Position numbers and translations under genes: made by a program. A stretch of 64,000 nt of DNA, taken from positions 1-64,000 of the forward strand of contig JAATGJ010000018.1 of assembly GCA_015654695.1 (NCBI GenBank), in the 5' to 3' direction. Below are positions 8,940 through 18,430 of the stretch, piece after piece. The notes below the pieces were generated by a model, which saw nothing but the letters and a program-made list of their open reading frames with translations, was not told the DNA's origin and ran no database searches. This DNA is from Chitinophagales bacterium. Its GTDB lineage: Bacteria; Bacteroidota; Bacteroidia; Chitinophagales; Chitinophagaceae. Every line of letters starts with the position of its first letter. Positions within the stretch are counted from its first letter, which is position 1.

Positions 8940-10184
8940 CTATTTTATATATCTTTTAATGAACAAAACCATAGTCAGCCATAATAAAACATTATTCAAA
9001 AGAAACCCATATGTAGCACCTATCAGGCCATACCTATTAATAAAGAAATAACTCAAAGCCACATAACTGAGGGCAAAAACAATTTCGGTGAAAATAAACC
9101 GGTATTTCATTGCTTTGGCAAGCATTACATAGGCCAACAGCCAGGCGGCGATTTTAAAAAAATCGCCCAGGAACTGAAAAGCATACAATGGGGCCGAAGG
9201 CAAAAATTTCGGAGTAAGCACCAGGTGAATGATGAGGTACCGGCAAACCCATATAAGAAAAGAAACCAAAGCGACTACGGGCAGGATGATTTTGTACATC
9301 TTCCATATTTCCGCCTTTAGCTCACGGTTATTACTTATTTCAGATAACCGCGGCAAATAATAAACCGCAATAACCGAGGTAATAAAACTGAGGTAATAAT
9401 CTGATATGCGGGTTACCGACTGCCAGTATCCCGCCTCTTCAAAAGAAAATTTTGCTATAATTCTTTCCCTTACCAGCAATTGAATAAAGGGAGCCAATAA
9501 CCCCGCTGTTAAAGTCATCAATACAAAGCCCGTCAATAACCTGCCCGTCTTCCCATCAAACGGAAGAAGAAGTTCTTTGAATGAAAACCACCTATACTTG
9601 TTAAGGAAATAAAGATGCACACAAAATAAAATAAGGCCAGTAAAGTTAGCGGCAATCAATACCCCATACACGCCATAAGCAGAAGCAAGCACAATGGTAA
9701 TGGCTAACCCGGCCAATGTTCCGGATATGTTTACAATGGTCAGGTAGGGGATTAGCTTCAGGCCATTTAAAATACTTGATAACAGCGCTGAGAATGTTGT
9801 AAAAAAAAGAAAGATCCCCCATAAAATATATACTGAATAATAGGTTTCTGTTTTAAAGGACTGCCTTGATAAAAATGAAGACGTTACTACACCGATCAGC
9901 CCGATGGCGAGGGTGCAAATAAGTGTAATGCGAAAGGCCGTGCTGATCACTTTTAGCTGCCTGCTCTTGTCGTCCCGGTATTCTGCCAGGTATTTGACCA
10001 CACCCATACCAATAGCCCCGGTAGCAAACAAACTTAATAATGCAGTGGTATTAAGGTACTGGCCCATCATGGCCATTCCTTCCGGGCCTATTTTTGAAGA
10101 AACAATCTTTATACTGATCAGCCCTGCGATGATAGACAAAGACTGGGAAATAGATGTATAAAAACTGGTCTTCAGTAAACTCAT
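8940..10184 (-). CDS. Wzx-type O-antigen/polysaccharide flippase (MATE superfamily)
   Basis: A 414-residue polytopic membrane protein with about 12 hydrophobic segments. The N-terminus (KTSFYTSISQSLSIIAGLIS) and KYLAEYRDD loop match WzxE/Wzx-like flippases of the MOP exporter superfamily. It would move undecaprenyl-linked repeat units across the inner membrane. Its start overlaps the stop of the upstream acetyltransferase by 4 bp, which indicates coupling. Together with Wza- and Wzc-like genes this points to a Wzx/Wzy-dependent export pathway. Confidence 0.9.
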   Translation of the reverse strand: MSLLKTSFYTSISQSLSIIAGLISIKIVSSKIGPEGMAMMGQYLNTTALLSLFATGAIGMGVVKYLAEYRDDKSRQLKVISTAFRITLICTLAIGLIGVVTSSFLSRQSFKTETYYSVYILWGIFLFFTTFSALLSSILNGLKLIPYLTIVNISGTLAGLAITIVLASAYGVYGVLIAANFTGLILFCVHLYFLNKYRWFSFKELLLPFDGKTGRLLTGFVLMTLTAGLLAPFIQLLVRERIIAKFSFEEAGYWQSVTRISDYYLSFITSVIAVYYLPRLSEISNNRELKAEIWKMYKIILPVVALVSFLIWVCRYLIIHLVLTPKFLPSAPLYAFQFLGDFFKIAAWLLAYVMLAKAMKYRFIFTEIVFALSYVALSYFFINRYGLIGATYGFLLNNVLLWLTMVLFIKRYIK

Positions 10185-10741
10185 AGCCTGCCTATGATTT
10201 TTGCCGGCACCCCACCAATGATCACATCGTCCTCAAAAGAACTGCTTACGACTGCACCATTGGCCACCACTACATTGTTGCCCAATACGACCCCCTTTGT
10301 GATTTTTACATTATTTCCCATAAAAACATTATCTCCTATTACCACTTTTTTAGAAACCGGTATCCCCCCGTTGCGTTTTTCCTTTATCAATTCATGAAAA
10401 TCAGAATCAATAATTTCACAGTTAACGCCAATTAATACATTATCGCCAATGTATATCCCCGCAAATTCACTAACGGCAATAAAGTTATTATTGATCCTCA
10501 CGTTATTTCCGATTTCAATTATAGCATCTTTATTCCGGCTTTCCAGGTGGATATAGCCACTATAATACAACGGAGACGGGTAATACCCAAGCTGAACATT
10601 TTTACCAAATGAGATCTTACCCACCCCTATTAAAAGTACTGGTTGAAAACATTCAGCCTTACCAATGACATTTTTGTTAGTAGATAAAAGCCAGTACTTC
10701 AGTAACCTTGGCTTTTGAAAAAACGGGGCCCACTTAAACAT
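10181..10741 (-). CDS. Left-handed beta-helix (hexapeptide) acyltransferase
   Basis: The start at 10741 (MFKWAPFFQKPRLLKYW) is preferred: a longer frame to 10792 would run into the upstream aminotransferase gene, whereas this start lies 5 bp after that gene's stop. About 186 residues. Hexapeptide repeats are seen as IGNNVRINNNF, IGDNVLIGVN, IGDNVFMGNN and LGNNVVVANGAVV, ending with IIGGVPAKIIG. These are typical of WbbJ/CatB-like O-acetyltransferases using acetyl-CoA. Probable role: O-acetylation of a sugar in the polysaccharide. Confidence 0.87.
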   Translation of the reverse strand: MFKWAPFFQKPRLLKYWLLSTNKNVIGKAECFQPVLLIGVGKISFGKNVQLGYYPSPLYYSGYIHLESRNKDAIIEIGNNVRINNNFIAVSEFAGIYIGDNVLIGVNCEIIDSDFHELIKEKRNGGIPVSKKVVIGDNVFMGNNVKITKGVVLGNNVVVANGAVVSSSFEDDVIIGGVPAKIIGRL

Positions 10742-10745
10742 GGTA

Positions 10746-11852
10746 CTATTTATAATTATTAAGGCATTCAATGACAGCATCCACCTCATCATCAGTCATA
10801 ACCGGGCTGATAGGAAGAGAAATGACTTCTCTGTGTATTAATTCCGAAACAGGATAATTTAACTCATTCCAAAATGAATAAGCAGGTTGTTTGTGCGGAG
10901 GGATGGGGTAATGAATTATCGTTTGAATATTATTATCAATCAAATATTTTTGAAATGCATCTCTTTCCGTTGTTCGGACAACAAATAAATGCCAAACATG
11001 CCCATCCATGTTTCTACAATAGGGCAATATAATTTTAGGATTCTTTATTTTTTTCAAATAACAAGACGCTATTTCCTTCCGCCTGTTATTCTCTTCATCA
11101 AGTGCTGGTAATTTGAAACGAAGTATCGCAGCCTGTAATTCATCCAGTCTGCTGTTTAAGCCTTGATATAGGTTTTGATACTTAATAACACCACCGTAAT
11201 TGCGCATAGCCATAATTATATCTGCCAAAGCATCATCATCAGTAGTTACCGCACCTGCATCGCCCAAAGCCCCTAAGTTTTTACCAGGATAAAAACTGAA
11301 ACCACTGGCATCAGCCAAATTACCACTTCTTCTTCCATTGTAAATCGCGCCATGACTTTGAGCACTATCCTCTATGACCTTCAGGCCATGTTTCCCGGCG
11401 ATAGCATTGATCTTATCCATATCACACAATTGCCCGTATAAATGAACCGGTAATATCGCTTTTGTTTTAGATGAAATTTTAGCTTCTATAAGATTTGGAT
11501 CTAATAAATAACTTTCAATTGATGGCTCTACCAGTACTGGCACAAGCCCTGCTCTGGATATTGCCAATATGCTTGCGATATATGTATTAGATGGAACCAA
11601 AACTTCGTCTGCGTCTTTAATAATACCTAATTGTTTATACCCTTCAAGAATAAGAATTAAAGCATCTAAACCATTAGCAACCCCAATACAATGACGGGTT
11701 CCGCAATAATTTGCATACTCATTTTCAAAAGCAGAAACATTTTTCCCTAAAATATACCATCCCGAGTCTAATACGCTATTTAAAGCGTTTTCAAATGCTC
11801 CCGAATATCTGGCGTTTATTTTTTTAAGATCCAGGAAAGGTATCATACTCAA
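10746..11852 (-). CDS. fdtB: DegT/DnrJ/EryC1 PLP aminotransferase, FdtB/QdtB type
   Basis: A 368-residue sugar aminotransferase. [14 protein letters not shown] opens the protein and the PLP-lysine loop is seen as [18 protein letters not shown] near residue 183. It should convert a dTDP-3-keto-6-deoxyhexose to the 3-amino sugar with glutamate as donor. The neighbours (two WxcM-like ketoisomerases, an FdtC-like acetyltransferase, rmlA and rmlB) form the full route to dTDP-3-acetamido-3,6-dideoxy-hexose (Fuc3NAc or Qui3NAc). Start overlaps the stop of the acetyltransferase gene. The class is secure; galacto versus gluco configuration is not. Confidence 0.9.
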   Translation of the reverse strand: MSMIPFLDLKKINARYSGAFENALNSVLDSGWYILGKNVSAFENEYANYCGTRHCIGVANGLDALILILEGYKQLGIIKDADEVLVPSNTYIASILAISRAGLVPVLVEPSIESYLLDPNLIEAKISSKTKAILPVHLYGQLCDMDKINAIAGKHGLKVIEDSAQSHGAIYNGRRSGNLADASGFSFYPGKNLGALGDAGAVTTDDDALADIIMAMRNYGGVIKYQNLYQGLNSRLDELQAAILRFKLPALDEENNRRKEIASCYLKKIKNPKIILPYCRNMDGHVWHLFVVRTTERDAFQKYLIDNNIQTIIHYPIPPHKQPAYSFWNELNYPVSELIHREVISLPISPVMTDDEVDAVIECLNNYK

Positions 11853-12304
11853 TCAATCTTTTTAATTTGTCTTGCAGGGTTTCCTGCCCACAATGTATTT
11901 GCGGGTACATCCTTCGTGACTACTGACCCGGCTCCAATCATTGCATTCTCTCCAATTATGAGGCCTCCAAGTATTGTAGCATTTGCACCTATTGAAGCTC
12001 CTTTTTTGACTACCGTTTTTTGAAAAGATTCCGGGTATTGTTTTGATTTTGGATATTTATCATTGACGAAAGTAACATTAGGTCCAATGAATACGTCATC
12101 CTCTATACTTATTCCATCCCATACATAAACACCGCTTTTGATAGTAACATTATTACCAATTGTGACCTCGTTTTCAATAAACGTATGGCAGTTAATATTA
12201 CAGTTATTTCCAATTATGGCTTTCGGAAGAATTACCACATACTGCCAGACTTGCGTATGTTCACCGATTTGTTTTGACTGAACATCAGATAATGGATGGA
12301 TCAT
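11849..12304 (-). CDS. fdtC: FdtC/QdtC-like dTDP-3-amino-sugar N-acetyltransferase
   Basis: Hexapeptide-repeat protein. I prefer the start at 12304 ([20 protein letters not shown]), the usual N-terminus of the family; a start at 12328 is possible and both overlap the upstream gene. Repeats such as [26 protein letters not shown] and [13 protein letters not shown] precede [12 protein letters not shown]. It acetylates the 3-amino group made by FdtB. The gene is squeezed between fdtA and fdtB by overlaps on both sides, which supports a shared pathway. Confidence 0.87.
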   Translation of the reverse strand: MIHPLSDVQSKQIGEHTQVWQYVVILPKAIIGNNCNINCHTFIENEVTIGNNVTIKSGVYVWDGISIEDDVFIGPNVTFVNDKYPKSKQYPESFQKTVVKKGASIGANATILGGLIIGENAMIGAGSVVTKDVPANTLWAGNPARQIKKID

Positions 12305-12716
12305 TTTTGTATTTTTTATACTCATCATAGTCTCTTATATAGTCTTCGGCACTATATAATTCTGATGCCAGTACCAGACAGTTTGAACCGGAAGAAAAAT
12401 TAATTTCAGAGGCCCATATGCCCGGAGGTATATAAAGGCCCCTGTCTGGCTGGTTTAATAATACCTGTCGTTTTGTGTTTCCATCATCCAGCAATACTTC
12501 AAAGGCGCCACTGGTGGCGATTACAAACTGGTGGCATTTTTTATGTGCATGGGCACCTCTTGATTCACCACCAGGTATATCATACAGGTAAAATACACGC
12601 TGTACCGCAAAAGGAATTTCAATATTATTCTGAACTGGCGTGATATTGCCGGCCCTGTTCCTGATTTTAGGAAGATAGAGCAGGGAACAATCAAACACGG
12701 TAATACTTCCTTTCAT
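12285..12716 (-). CDS. fdtA: WxcM-like dTDP-4-keto-6-deoxyglucose 3,4-ketoisomerase (FdtA/QdtA family)
   Basis: A 143-residue single-domain cupin. The conserved [16 protein letters not shown] segment places the two family histidines at residues 56 and 58. FdtA/QdtA enzymes move the keto group of dTDP-4-keto-6-deoxyglucose to C3 before transamination. ATGA overlap with the upstream paralogue at 12713. Of the two paralogues this one keeps the full H-x-H pair and is the better candidate for the ketoisomerase. Confidence 0.88.
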   Translation of the reverse strand: MKGSITVFDCSLLYLPKIRNRAGNITPVQNNIEIPFAVQRVFYLYDIPGGESRGAHAHKKCHQFVIATSGAFEVLLDDGNTKRQVLLNQPDRGLYIPPGIWASEINFSSGSNCLVLASELYSAEDYIRDYDEYKKYKNDPSII

Positions 12717-13144
12717 GCTAATCTCAATGAATTAAACAGTTCAGGATCTCTTAGGTATTCCGCTTCATCATAGAGCTGATCAGCGGCGATCAATGCTACT
12801 GAATTCGTAGAAAAATTTTCCAGGTGTCTCCAGATCATGCCCGGTACATAGAGACCGACATAAGAACGATTCAGGGTGAACCGTTTTTCCTCCCGTCCAT
12901 CAAACAAAACCACATCAAAGCTTCCGGACAGGGCGATAATCATTTCTTTTAATGTCTTATAAGCATGCCCGCCACGCATTTCACCACCAGGTACATCATA
13001 TATCCAGTACACCCTTTTTATCCCGAAGGGAACATGGCTGTTATTCTGAAAAAAAGAGAGATTTCCCCTGTCGTCGGGGATTTTGGGCAGATCAATCATC
13101 CGGGGTTGGTCGGAATGCATACTATGGGTATTTGATGCTGGCAT
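12713..13144 (-). CDS. Second WxcM-like cupin, FdtA paralogue with altered H-x-H motif
   Basis: A 143-residue cupin homologous to the downstream gene along its length (YDVPGGEMRGGHAYKTLKE against [16 protein letters not shown]). The second histidine of the H-x-H pair is a tyrosine here (H60, Y62). It overlaps the downstream paralogue by 4 bp, so both are made together. It may be a ketoisomerase with different product stereochemistry, a heteromeric partner, or a diverged copy. Alternative starts at residues 9 and 16 are possible. Confidence 0.82.
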   Translation of the reverse strand: MPASNTHSMHSDQPRMIDLPKIPDDRGNLSFFQNNSHVPFGIKRVYWIYDVPGGEMRGGHAYKTLKEMIIALSGSFDVVLFDGREEKRFTLNRSYVGLYVPGMIWRHLENFSTNSVALIAADQLYDEAEYLRDPELFNSLRLA

Positions 13145-13240
13145 ATTGTTGAGACACGAAATATATTCAGTATAAATATCTAAAAAGTAAACCCTTCTTA
13201 CTATGCACTCTATGCTTTCTCAGCCGGGTGAAGCATTTGT

Positions 13241-14197
13241 TTATTTCAATTCGTTGCTCCAGTAATCAATGATATCTTTTAAACTCTGTTCAATGCTGAT
13301 CCCGGGCTGCCACCCGCATTCCACTCTTATTTTTTCATTGGAGCCAATGATCACCGGGTTATCAGCAGGCCGTATCAGTTGCGGATTGACATGATACCCG
13401 ACATCCACTCCCGCAATCACCATCATTTTATCCAGTACTTCTTTCAAGGAGTATCCCTTACCGCTGCATATATTGTAAACTTCTCCTTTTTCCCCTTTCT
13501 CCAGGAGGATACTATACGCCTTTACTACATCGCGTACGTCCAGGAAATCCCTGATCACATCAATATTTCCTACCTGCAATATGGAGCCACTTCCCTTTTT
13601 TATTTCAACGATCTGCCGTGCAAAAGAGGATATAACAAAATTATCTTTTTGTCCCGGACCAATATGATTAAATGAGCGGGTAATGACAATATCCATTCCG
13701 TACCCATCTGCATATATTTTACTAAGCAGTTCCTGGGAAACCCTCGCTACTGCATAAGGACTAACGGGATTAAACGGGGCTTCTTCTGAAATAGGAATAT
13801 GTTTTGCATCTACAACCCCATATTCTTCGGATGATCCGATGGAAAGAATGCGGCAGGGAAAGGCCAGTTTGCGTACGCTTTCCACTACATTCAAAAAAAT
13901 ATTAGTGTTATTCTGAAAACTTTCTGCTGGGGCTTGCCAGCTATGCGCCACGCTGCTGTCCGAAGCCAGGTGTATCACCTGTTGCGGTCTTACTTTATCA
14001 AGAATGGCCAGTAATTTTTCCCGGTCATTCAGATCAGCGGATACAATATTGATCTTTATATTTTTATAGTCGCCGGCTAATTGACCAGGGTTCCGGGATA
14101 AGCCTGTTATTTCGTAACACTCACCCGATGCGGACAAATGATCCAGCAAATGCCTGCTGACAAAGCCCATCATCCCTGTAATTAAGATCTTCTTCAT
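13241..14197 (-). CDS. rmd: NAD(P)-dependent SDR, GDP-6-deoxy-D-mannose reductase (Rmd) type
   Basis: A 318-residue extended SDR. SSEEYGV, TRSFNHIGPGQKDNFVISSF and RDFLDVRDVVKAY are characteristic of Rmd, which reduces GDP-4-keto-6-deoxymannose to GDP-D-rhamnose. The gmd gene directly upstream makes that substrate. Two standard SDR residues differ: the nucleotide motif reads GMMGFVSRHL (third glycine replaced by serine) and the catalytic Y-x-x-x-K reads Y148-A-V-A-R152. Fold and pathway fit well; activity with arginine at the lysine position is uncertain. Confidence 0.82.
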   Translation of the reverse strand: MKKILITGMMGFVSRHLLDHLSASGECYEITGLSRNPGQLAGDYKNIKINIVSADLNDREKLLAILDKVRPQQVIHLASDSSVAHSWQAPAESFQNNTNIFLNVVESVRKLAFPCRILSIGSSEEYGVVDAKHIPISEEAPFNPVSPYAVARVSQELLSKIYADGYGMDIVITRSFNHIGPGQKDNFVISSFARQIVEIKKGSGSILQVGNIDVIRDFLDVRDVVKAYSILLEKGEKGEVYNICSGKGYSLKEVLDKMMVIAGVDVGYHVNPQLIRPADNPVIIGSNEKIRVECGWQPGISIEQSLKDIIDYWSNELK

Positions 14198-14343
14198 TGA
14201 TAAGGGCTATCTCATATACCTGTATGGATAATTACAGCTATAAAAAGTAAACTGCATTGATGGGTGAGAGGCAGGCAAAATGCTACAGCATATATTTTGA
14301 GTGAATCCGCAATGGTATTTTTTTAAACAGATGTACAGGATTT

Positions 14344-15456
14344 TTATTCGTGGAAACTATAGACGCTATGGCCATGCTCTTTCAGGATTCTGTCTTTTGA
14401 GAAAAGCTCAAGATCAGCTTTGATCATCTCCTGCACCAGCATGGTAAGATCATATACAGGCTGCCATCCCAGTTTTTGTTTTGCTTTAGCAGCATTACCG
14501 ATCAGCAAGTCCACTTCTGTAGGTCTGAAATAACGACTGTCTATAAAAATGATCTCTTTGCCGGAGGGCAACTGGTATTCAGGAAGACTGCAGCTTACAA
14601 CAAAACCGGTTTCATCTACACCTGTTCCTTTAAATTCAATTTCTATACCGACCTCTCTAAATGCCATAATAATAAAATCCCTGATAGAGGTAGTGATACC
14701 AGTAGCCAGTACAAAATCTTCCGCTTTTTCCTGTTGCATCATCAGCCACATTCCATATACATAGTCTTTAGCATGTCCCCAATCTCTTTGTGAGTCAAGG
14801 TTTCCCATGTAAAGATTTTCTTTTAACCCCAGTGCTATTTCCGCTACTGCACGGGTGATCTTCCTGGTTACAAAAGTTTCGCCACGCAGGGGGCTCTCAT
14901 GGTTGAATAATATTCCGTTGCAGGCATACATATTATAGGCTTCCCGGTAGTTGACAGTGATCCAGTAAGCATACAATTTAGCCACAGCATAAGGTGATCT
15001 CGGATAAAAAGGTGTTTTCTCCGATTGCGGCACTTCCTGTACCAATCCATAAAGCTCTGATGTGGACGCCTGGTAAAATCTTGTTTTGTCCACCATACCC
15101 AGTAAACGTATTGCTTCAAGGATACGCAGTGTGCCGGTACCATCTGCATTGGCTGTATATTCCGGTGTTTCAAAACTCACTTTTACATGGCTTTGCGCTG
15201 CCAGGTTATAAATTTCATCAGGCTGTGTCTCCTGTACGATGCGGATAAGATTGGTACTGTCTGTAAGATCGCCATAATGCAACCGGAAGCGGCTTCCCTT
15301 CTGATGCGGATCCTGGTACAGGTGATCAATACGGCCAGTATTAAATAAAGAGCTTCGGCGTTTAATACCATGGACCATGTATCCTTTTTCCAGTAACAAT
15401 TCAGCCAGGTAGGCTCCGTCCTGCCCTGTAATTCCTGTTATTAATGCTGTCTTCAT
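14344..15456 (-). CDS. gmd: GDP-mannose 4,6-dehydratase
   Basis: A 370-residue extended SDR with all Gmd signatures: [20 protein letters not shown] at the N-terminus, [14 protein letters not shown] near residue 130, the Y-x-x-x-K catalytic pair in [12 protein letters not shown], and [19 protein letters not shown] near 184. It converts GDP-D-mannose to GDP-4-keto-6-deoxy-D-mannose, precursor of GDP-D-rhamnose or GDP-L-fucose. The rmd-type reductase follows 146 bp downstream. Start and length match the family. Confidence 0.95.
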   Translation of the reverse strand: MKTALITGITGQDGAYLAELLLEKGYMVHGIKRRSSLFNTGRIDHLYQDPHQKGSRFRLHYGDLTDSTNLIRIVQETQPDEIYNLAAQSHVKVSFETPEYTANADGTGTLRILEAIRLLGMVDKTRFYQASTSELYGLVQEVPQSEKTPFYPRSPYAVAKLYAYWITVNYREAYNMYACNGILFNHESPLRGETFVTRKITRAVAEIALGLKENLYMGNLDSQRDWGHAKDYVYGMWLMMQQEKAEDFVLATGITTSIRDFIIMAFREVGIEIEFKGTGVDETGFVVSCSLPEYQLPSGKEIIFIDSRYFRPTEVDLLIGNAAKAKQKLGWQPVYDLTMLVQEMIKADLELFSKDRILKEHGHSVYSFHE

Positions 15457-15505
15457 TTACTTGATTTGATAGGTTATTGACAATAAAATATGAAAGAGGA
15501 AAAAA

Positions 15506-16369
15506 TCATGCCTGCGTCATTTTTTCCAGGTAAATACCATACCCGCTTTTGTTTAATGCGCGTGCCAGTATTAATAATTGTTCTTTGGTAATAAAACCAT
15601 TCCGGTACGCCACTTCTTCTATACAGCCGATCTTCGTTCCCTGTCTTTTTTCGATCACTCTTACAAACTCACTCGCATCGCTTAGCGATTCAAATGTTCC
15701 GGTATCCAGCCAGGCTGTACCGCGGCCCATGAGCGCCACTTTAAGTTTCCCGGCATTGAGATACTCGCGGTTTACATCGGTGATCTCGTATTCACCCCTG
15801 GCAGAAGGTTTCAGATTCTTAGCAATTTTTACCACGTTATTATCATAGAAATACAAACCAGGTACTGCATAATTTGATTTAGGTTTCACTGGCTTTTCCT
15901 CAATGGAAACGACATTCATTGCAGCATCAAATTCTACCACCCCATAACGTTCCGGGTCGGATACTTCATAAGCAAATACATAACCGCCTTCTACTTCCGT
16001 TAAGGAACGGAGTAATGCAACAAGACCAGTACCGTAAAAAATATTATCTCCTAATATCAGCGCTACTTTATCCTGGCCGATAAATTTTTCACCGATCACG
16101 AAAGCCTGTGCGAGACCATTAGGCTCTTCCTGTATGGCATATTCAAAAAGACAACCTAACTGGGTGCCATCACCAAGCAATCTTTTAAAGGATACGTTGT
16201 CTTCAGCAGTAGTAATAATAAGTATCTCTTTAATGCCGGCCATCATGAGAATGGAAAGGGGGTAATAAATCATGGGCTTATCATAAACAGGCATCAACTG
16301 TTTGGATATGGCTTTTGTAATGGGGTACAGCCTTGTACCGCTACCGCCTGCCAAAATGATTCCTTTCAT
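15506..16369 (-). CDS. rmlA: Glucose-1-phosphate thymidylyltransferase
   Basis: A 287-residue nucleotidyltransferase, the exact family size. The N-terminal [20 protein letters not shown] loop, [11 protein letters not shown] and [11 protein letters not shown] identify RmlA (RfbA). It makes dTDP-glucose from dTTP and glucose-1-phosphate, the entry step for the 3-amino sugar branch. It lies 3 bp downstream of rmlB. Confidence 0.95.
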   Translation of the reverse strand: MKGIILAGGSGTRLYPITKAISKQLMPVYDKPMIYYPLSILMMAGIKEILIITTAEDNVSFKRLLGDGTQLGCLFEYAIQEEPNGLAQAFVIGEKFIGQDKVALILGDNIFYGTGLVALLRSLTEVEGGYVFAYEVSDPERYGVVEFDAAMNVVSIEEKPVKPKSNYAVPGLYFYDNNVVKIAKNLKPSARGEYEITDVNREYLNAGKLKVALMGRGTAWLDTGTFESLSDASEFVRVIEKRQGTKIGCIEEVAYRNGFITKEQLLILARALNKSGYGIYLEKMTQA

Positions 16370-16372
16370 ATA

Positions 16373-17428
16373 TTACCTTGTTGTGTACTGCTCATTGTAA
16401 TACTGCTGATACTCTCCGGATGTTACATGCGTTAGCCATTCTTTATTTTCAAAATACCAGTCAATGGTAAGTTTTAACCCTTCCTCAAAAGTGACGCTGG
16501 GTTTCCAACCAAGTTCTTTATTGATTTTTGCAGCATCAATAGCATATCGCCTGTCATGACCGGGCCTGTCTTTTACATAGGTGATAAGCTTCTCGCTGGC
16601 ACCATGAACATTCCCCAGTTTTTCATCCATCAATTTGCACAATAGTTTTACCAGGTCAATATTCCTCCACTCATTGAATCCGCCAATATTATACGTTTCA
16701 TGTTCTTTCCCTTCATGAAAAACAAGATCAATAGCGGCAGCATGATCTTTGACATATAACCAGTCCCGGGTATATAAACCATCGCCATATACAGGCAATG
16801 GCTTTTGGGTAATGATGTTATTAATGAAAAGCGGTATTAGCTTTTCAGGAAAATGATTAGGGCCGTAGTTATTGGAACAATTGGTAATGATAACAGGCAG
16901 ATGATAGGTTTCTCCATAAGCTCTTACAAAATGATCGGAAGATGCTTTGGAAGCGGAATAAGGTGAATTGGGCGAATAGGCTGTACTTTCAGTAAAAAAA
17001 CCCGTTTTACCTAAAGCGCCGTACACTTCATCAGTAGAAATATGATAGAACCTTTTCCCGCTACTATCATCTTTCCAGTATTGCTTCGCCGCATTGAGCA
17101 GGTTTACCGTACCTATTACATTGGTATAAACAAAATCCAGGGGAGAAAGAATAGAACGGTCAACATGGCTCTCGGCTGCCAGGTGAATAATACCATCAGG
17201 CTGATATAAAGTAAACACTCTTTCGAGATCATCTGTATTAAGGATATTCGCCTTTTCGAAAAAATAATTCGGTGCATTTTCAATATCACGCAAATTTTCC
17301 AGGTTGCCGGCATAAGTCAGTGCATCAAGATTGATGATCCTGTATCCGGGATATTTTGTTACAAACCGACGCACTACATGCGAACCGATAAACCCTGCGC
17401 CGCCTGTTATGATGATTGTTTTATCCAA
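16373..17428 (-). CDS. rmlB: dTDP-glucose 4,6-dehydratase
   Basis: A 351-residue extended SDR: TGGAGFIGSHVVRRFV at the N-terminus, HLAAESHVDRSI, the catalytic STDEVYG segment, Y-x-x-x-K in SPYSASKASSDHF, and TNCSNNYGPNHFPEKLIPL. It produces dTDP-4-keto-6-deoxyglucose, the substrate of the FdtA-type ketoisomerases at 12285-13144. Since rmlC and rmlD are absent, the product is probably committed to the amino-sugar branch rather than L-rhamnose, unless those genes lie elsewhere. Confidence 0.96.
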   Translation of the reverse strand: MDKTIIITGGAGFIGSHVVRRFVTKYPGYRIINLDALTYAGNLENLRDIENAPNYFFEKANILNTDDLERVFTLYQPDGIIHLAAESHVDRSILSPLDFVYTNVIGTVNLLNAAKQYWKDDSSGKRFYHISTDEVYGALGKTGFFTESTAYSPNSPYSASKASSDHFVRAYGETYHLPVIITNCSNNYGPNHFPEKLIPLFINNIITQKPLPVYGDGLYTRDWLYVKDHAAAIDLVFHEGKEHETYNIGGFNEWRNIDLVKLLCKLMDEKLGNVHGASEKLITYVKDRPGHDRRYAIDAAKINKELGWKPSVTFEEGLKLTIDWYFENKEWLTHVTSGEYQQYYNEQYTTR

Positions 17429-17449
17429 GAATAAAATGCTGGATGTTGC

Positions 17450-18409
17450 TTAACCGTTTAAACTTTCCTCCTTATACCACCTGAATGTTTTCTTCAATCC
17501 TTCTTCAACAGAAATGGATGGATCATAGCCAAGTAATTTTTGCGCTTTTGAGATATCAGCAAGACTATGCTTTACATCTCCCTGCCGTTCGGGCCCGTGA
17601 ATGGGTACCAGTTGGCTGTCGGCTTCCTGCTTCAGGTAGTTGAATAATTCAAGCAATGATGTCTGGTGTCCACAGGCAATATTGTATACCTGGTTTACCG
17701 CGGCATCATTATCCGTGAAGAGGGCAAGAATATTTGCCCGCACAGCATTGGCGACAAATGTAAAATCCCGGCTATGGCCGCCATCGCCATTGATAACAGG
17801 AGGTGTATTATCCAGTAAGGATTTTGCGAAAAGCGGTATCACTGCCGCATAAGGGCCCTGCGGGTTTTGCCTGGGACCGTATATATTGAAATAACGCAGA
17901 CCCACCGGTTGCATGCCATAAAGACTGGCATATACCTGTGCATATAATTCATTCACGTATTTGGTAACAGCATACGGAGAAAGAGGCTTGCCGATTATAT
18001 CTTCTACTTTGGGCAGACCGGGATGATCACCATAAGTAGAAGAGCTGGCGGCATATACTACTCTCTTTATTTTATTTTCTTTAGCGGCTGTAAAAATATT
18101 CAGTGTGCCGGTGATGTTCACATCATTGGTAGTAAGCGGATCGGCAATGGAGCGGGGTACCGAACCAAGTGCGGCCTGGTGTGTAATCCGGTCAATACTA
18201 TTGCAGGCTGCCAGGCAGTTATCGTAACTGCGTATATCGCCCTGCATGAATTCAAATTTGGGATGACCGGAAAACGTTTCAATATTTTTCAATGATCCTG
18301 TTGCCAGGTTATCAAATACCCTGACAAAACTAACCCTGCTATCCTGCAATAATGTTTCAGCAAGATGGGAGCCGATGAAACCAGCGCCGCCGGTAACTAG
18401 TATCCGCAT
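17450..18409 (-). CDS. wbpP: UDP-N-acetylglucosamine 4-epimerase (WbpP/TviC-like SDR)
   Basis: A 319-residue SDR with TGGAGFIGSHLAETLL, the diagnostic HQAALGSVPRSIADPLTTND stretch seen in WbpP, WbgU and TviC, Y-x-x-x-K in SPYAVTKYVNELY, and LRYFNIYGPRQNPQGPYAAV. These interconvert UDP-GlcNAc with UDP-GalNAc or the corresponding uronic acids. It is followed by rmlB after 21 bp. UDP-GlcNAc against UDP-glucose preference is inferred from the WbpP-like loop. Confidence 0.88.
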   Translation of the reverse strand: MRILVTGGAGFIGSHLAETLLQDSRVSFVRVFDNLATGSLKNIETFSGHPKFEFMQGDIRSYDNCLAACNSIDRITHQAALGSVPRSIADPLTTNDVNITGTLNIFTAAKENKIKRVVYAASSSTYGDHPGLPKVEDIIGKPLSPYAVTKYVNELYAQVYASLYGMQPVGLRYFNIYGPRQNPQGPYAAVIPLFAKSLLDNTPPVINGDGGHSRDFTFVANAVRANILALFTDNDAAVNQVYNIACGHQTSLLELFNYLKQEADSQLVPIHGPERQGDVKHSLADISKAQKLLGYDPSISVEEGLKKTFRWYKEESLNG

Positions 18410-18430
18410 ACAAAAAATAAGATTAAATGA

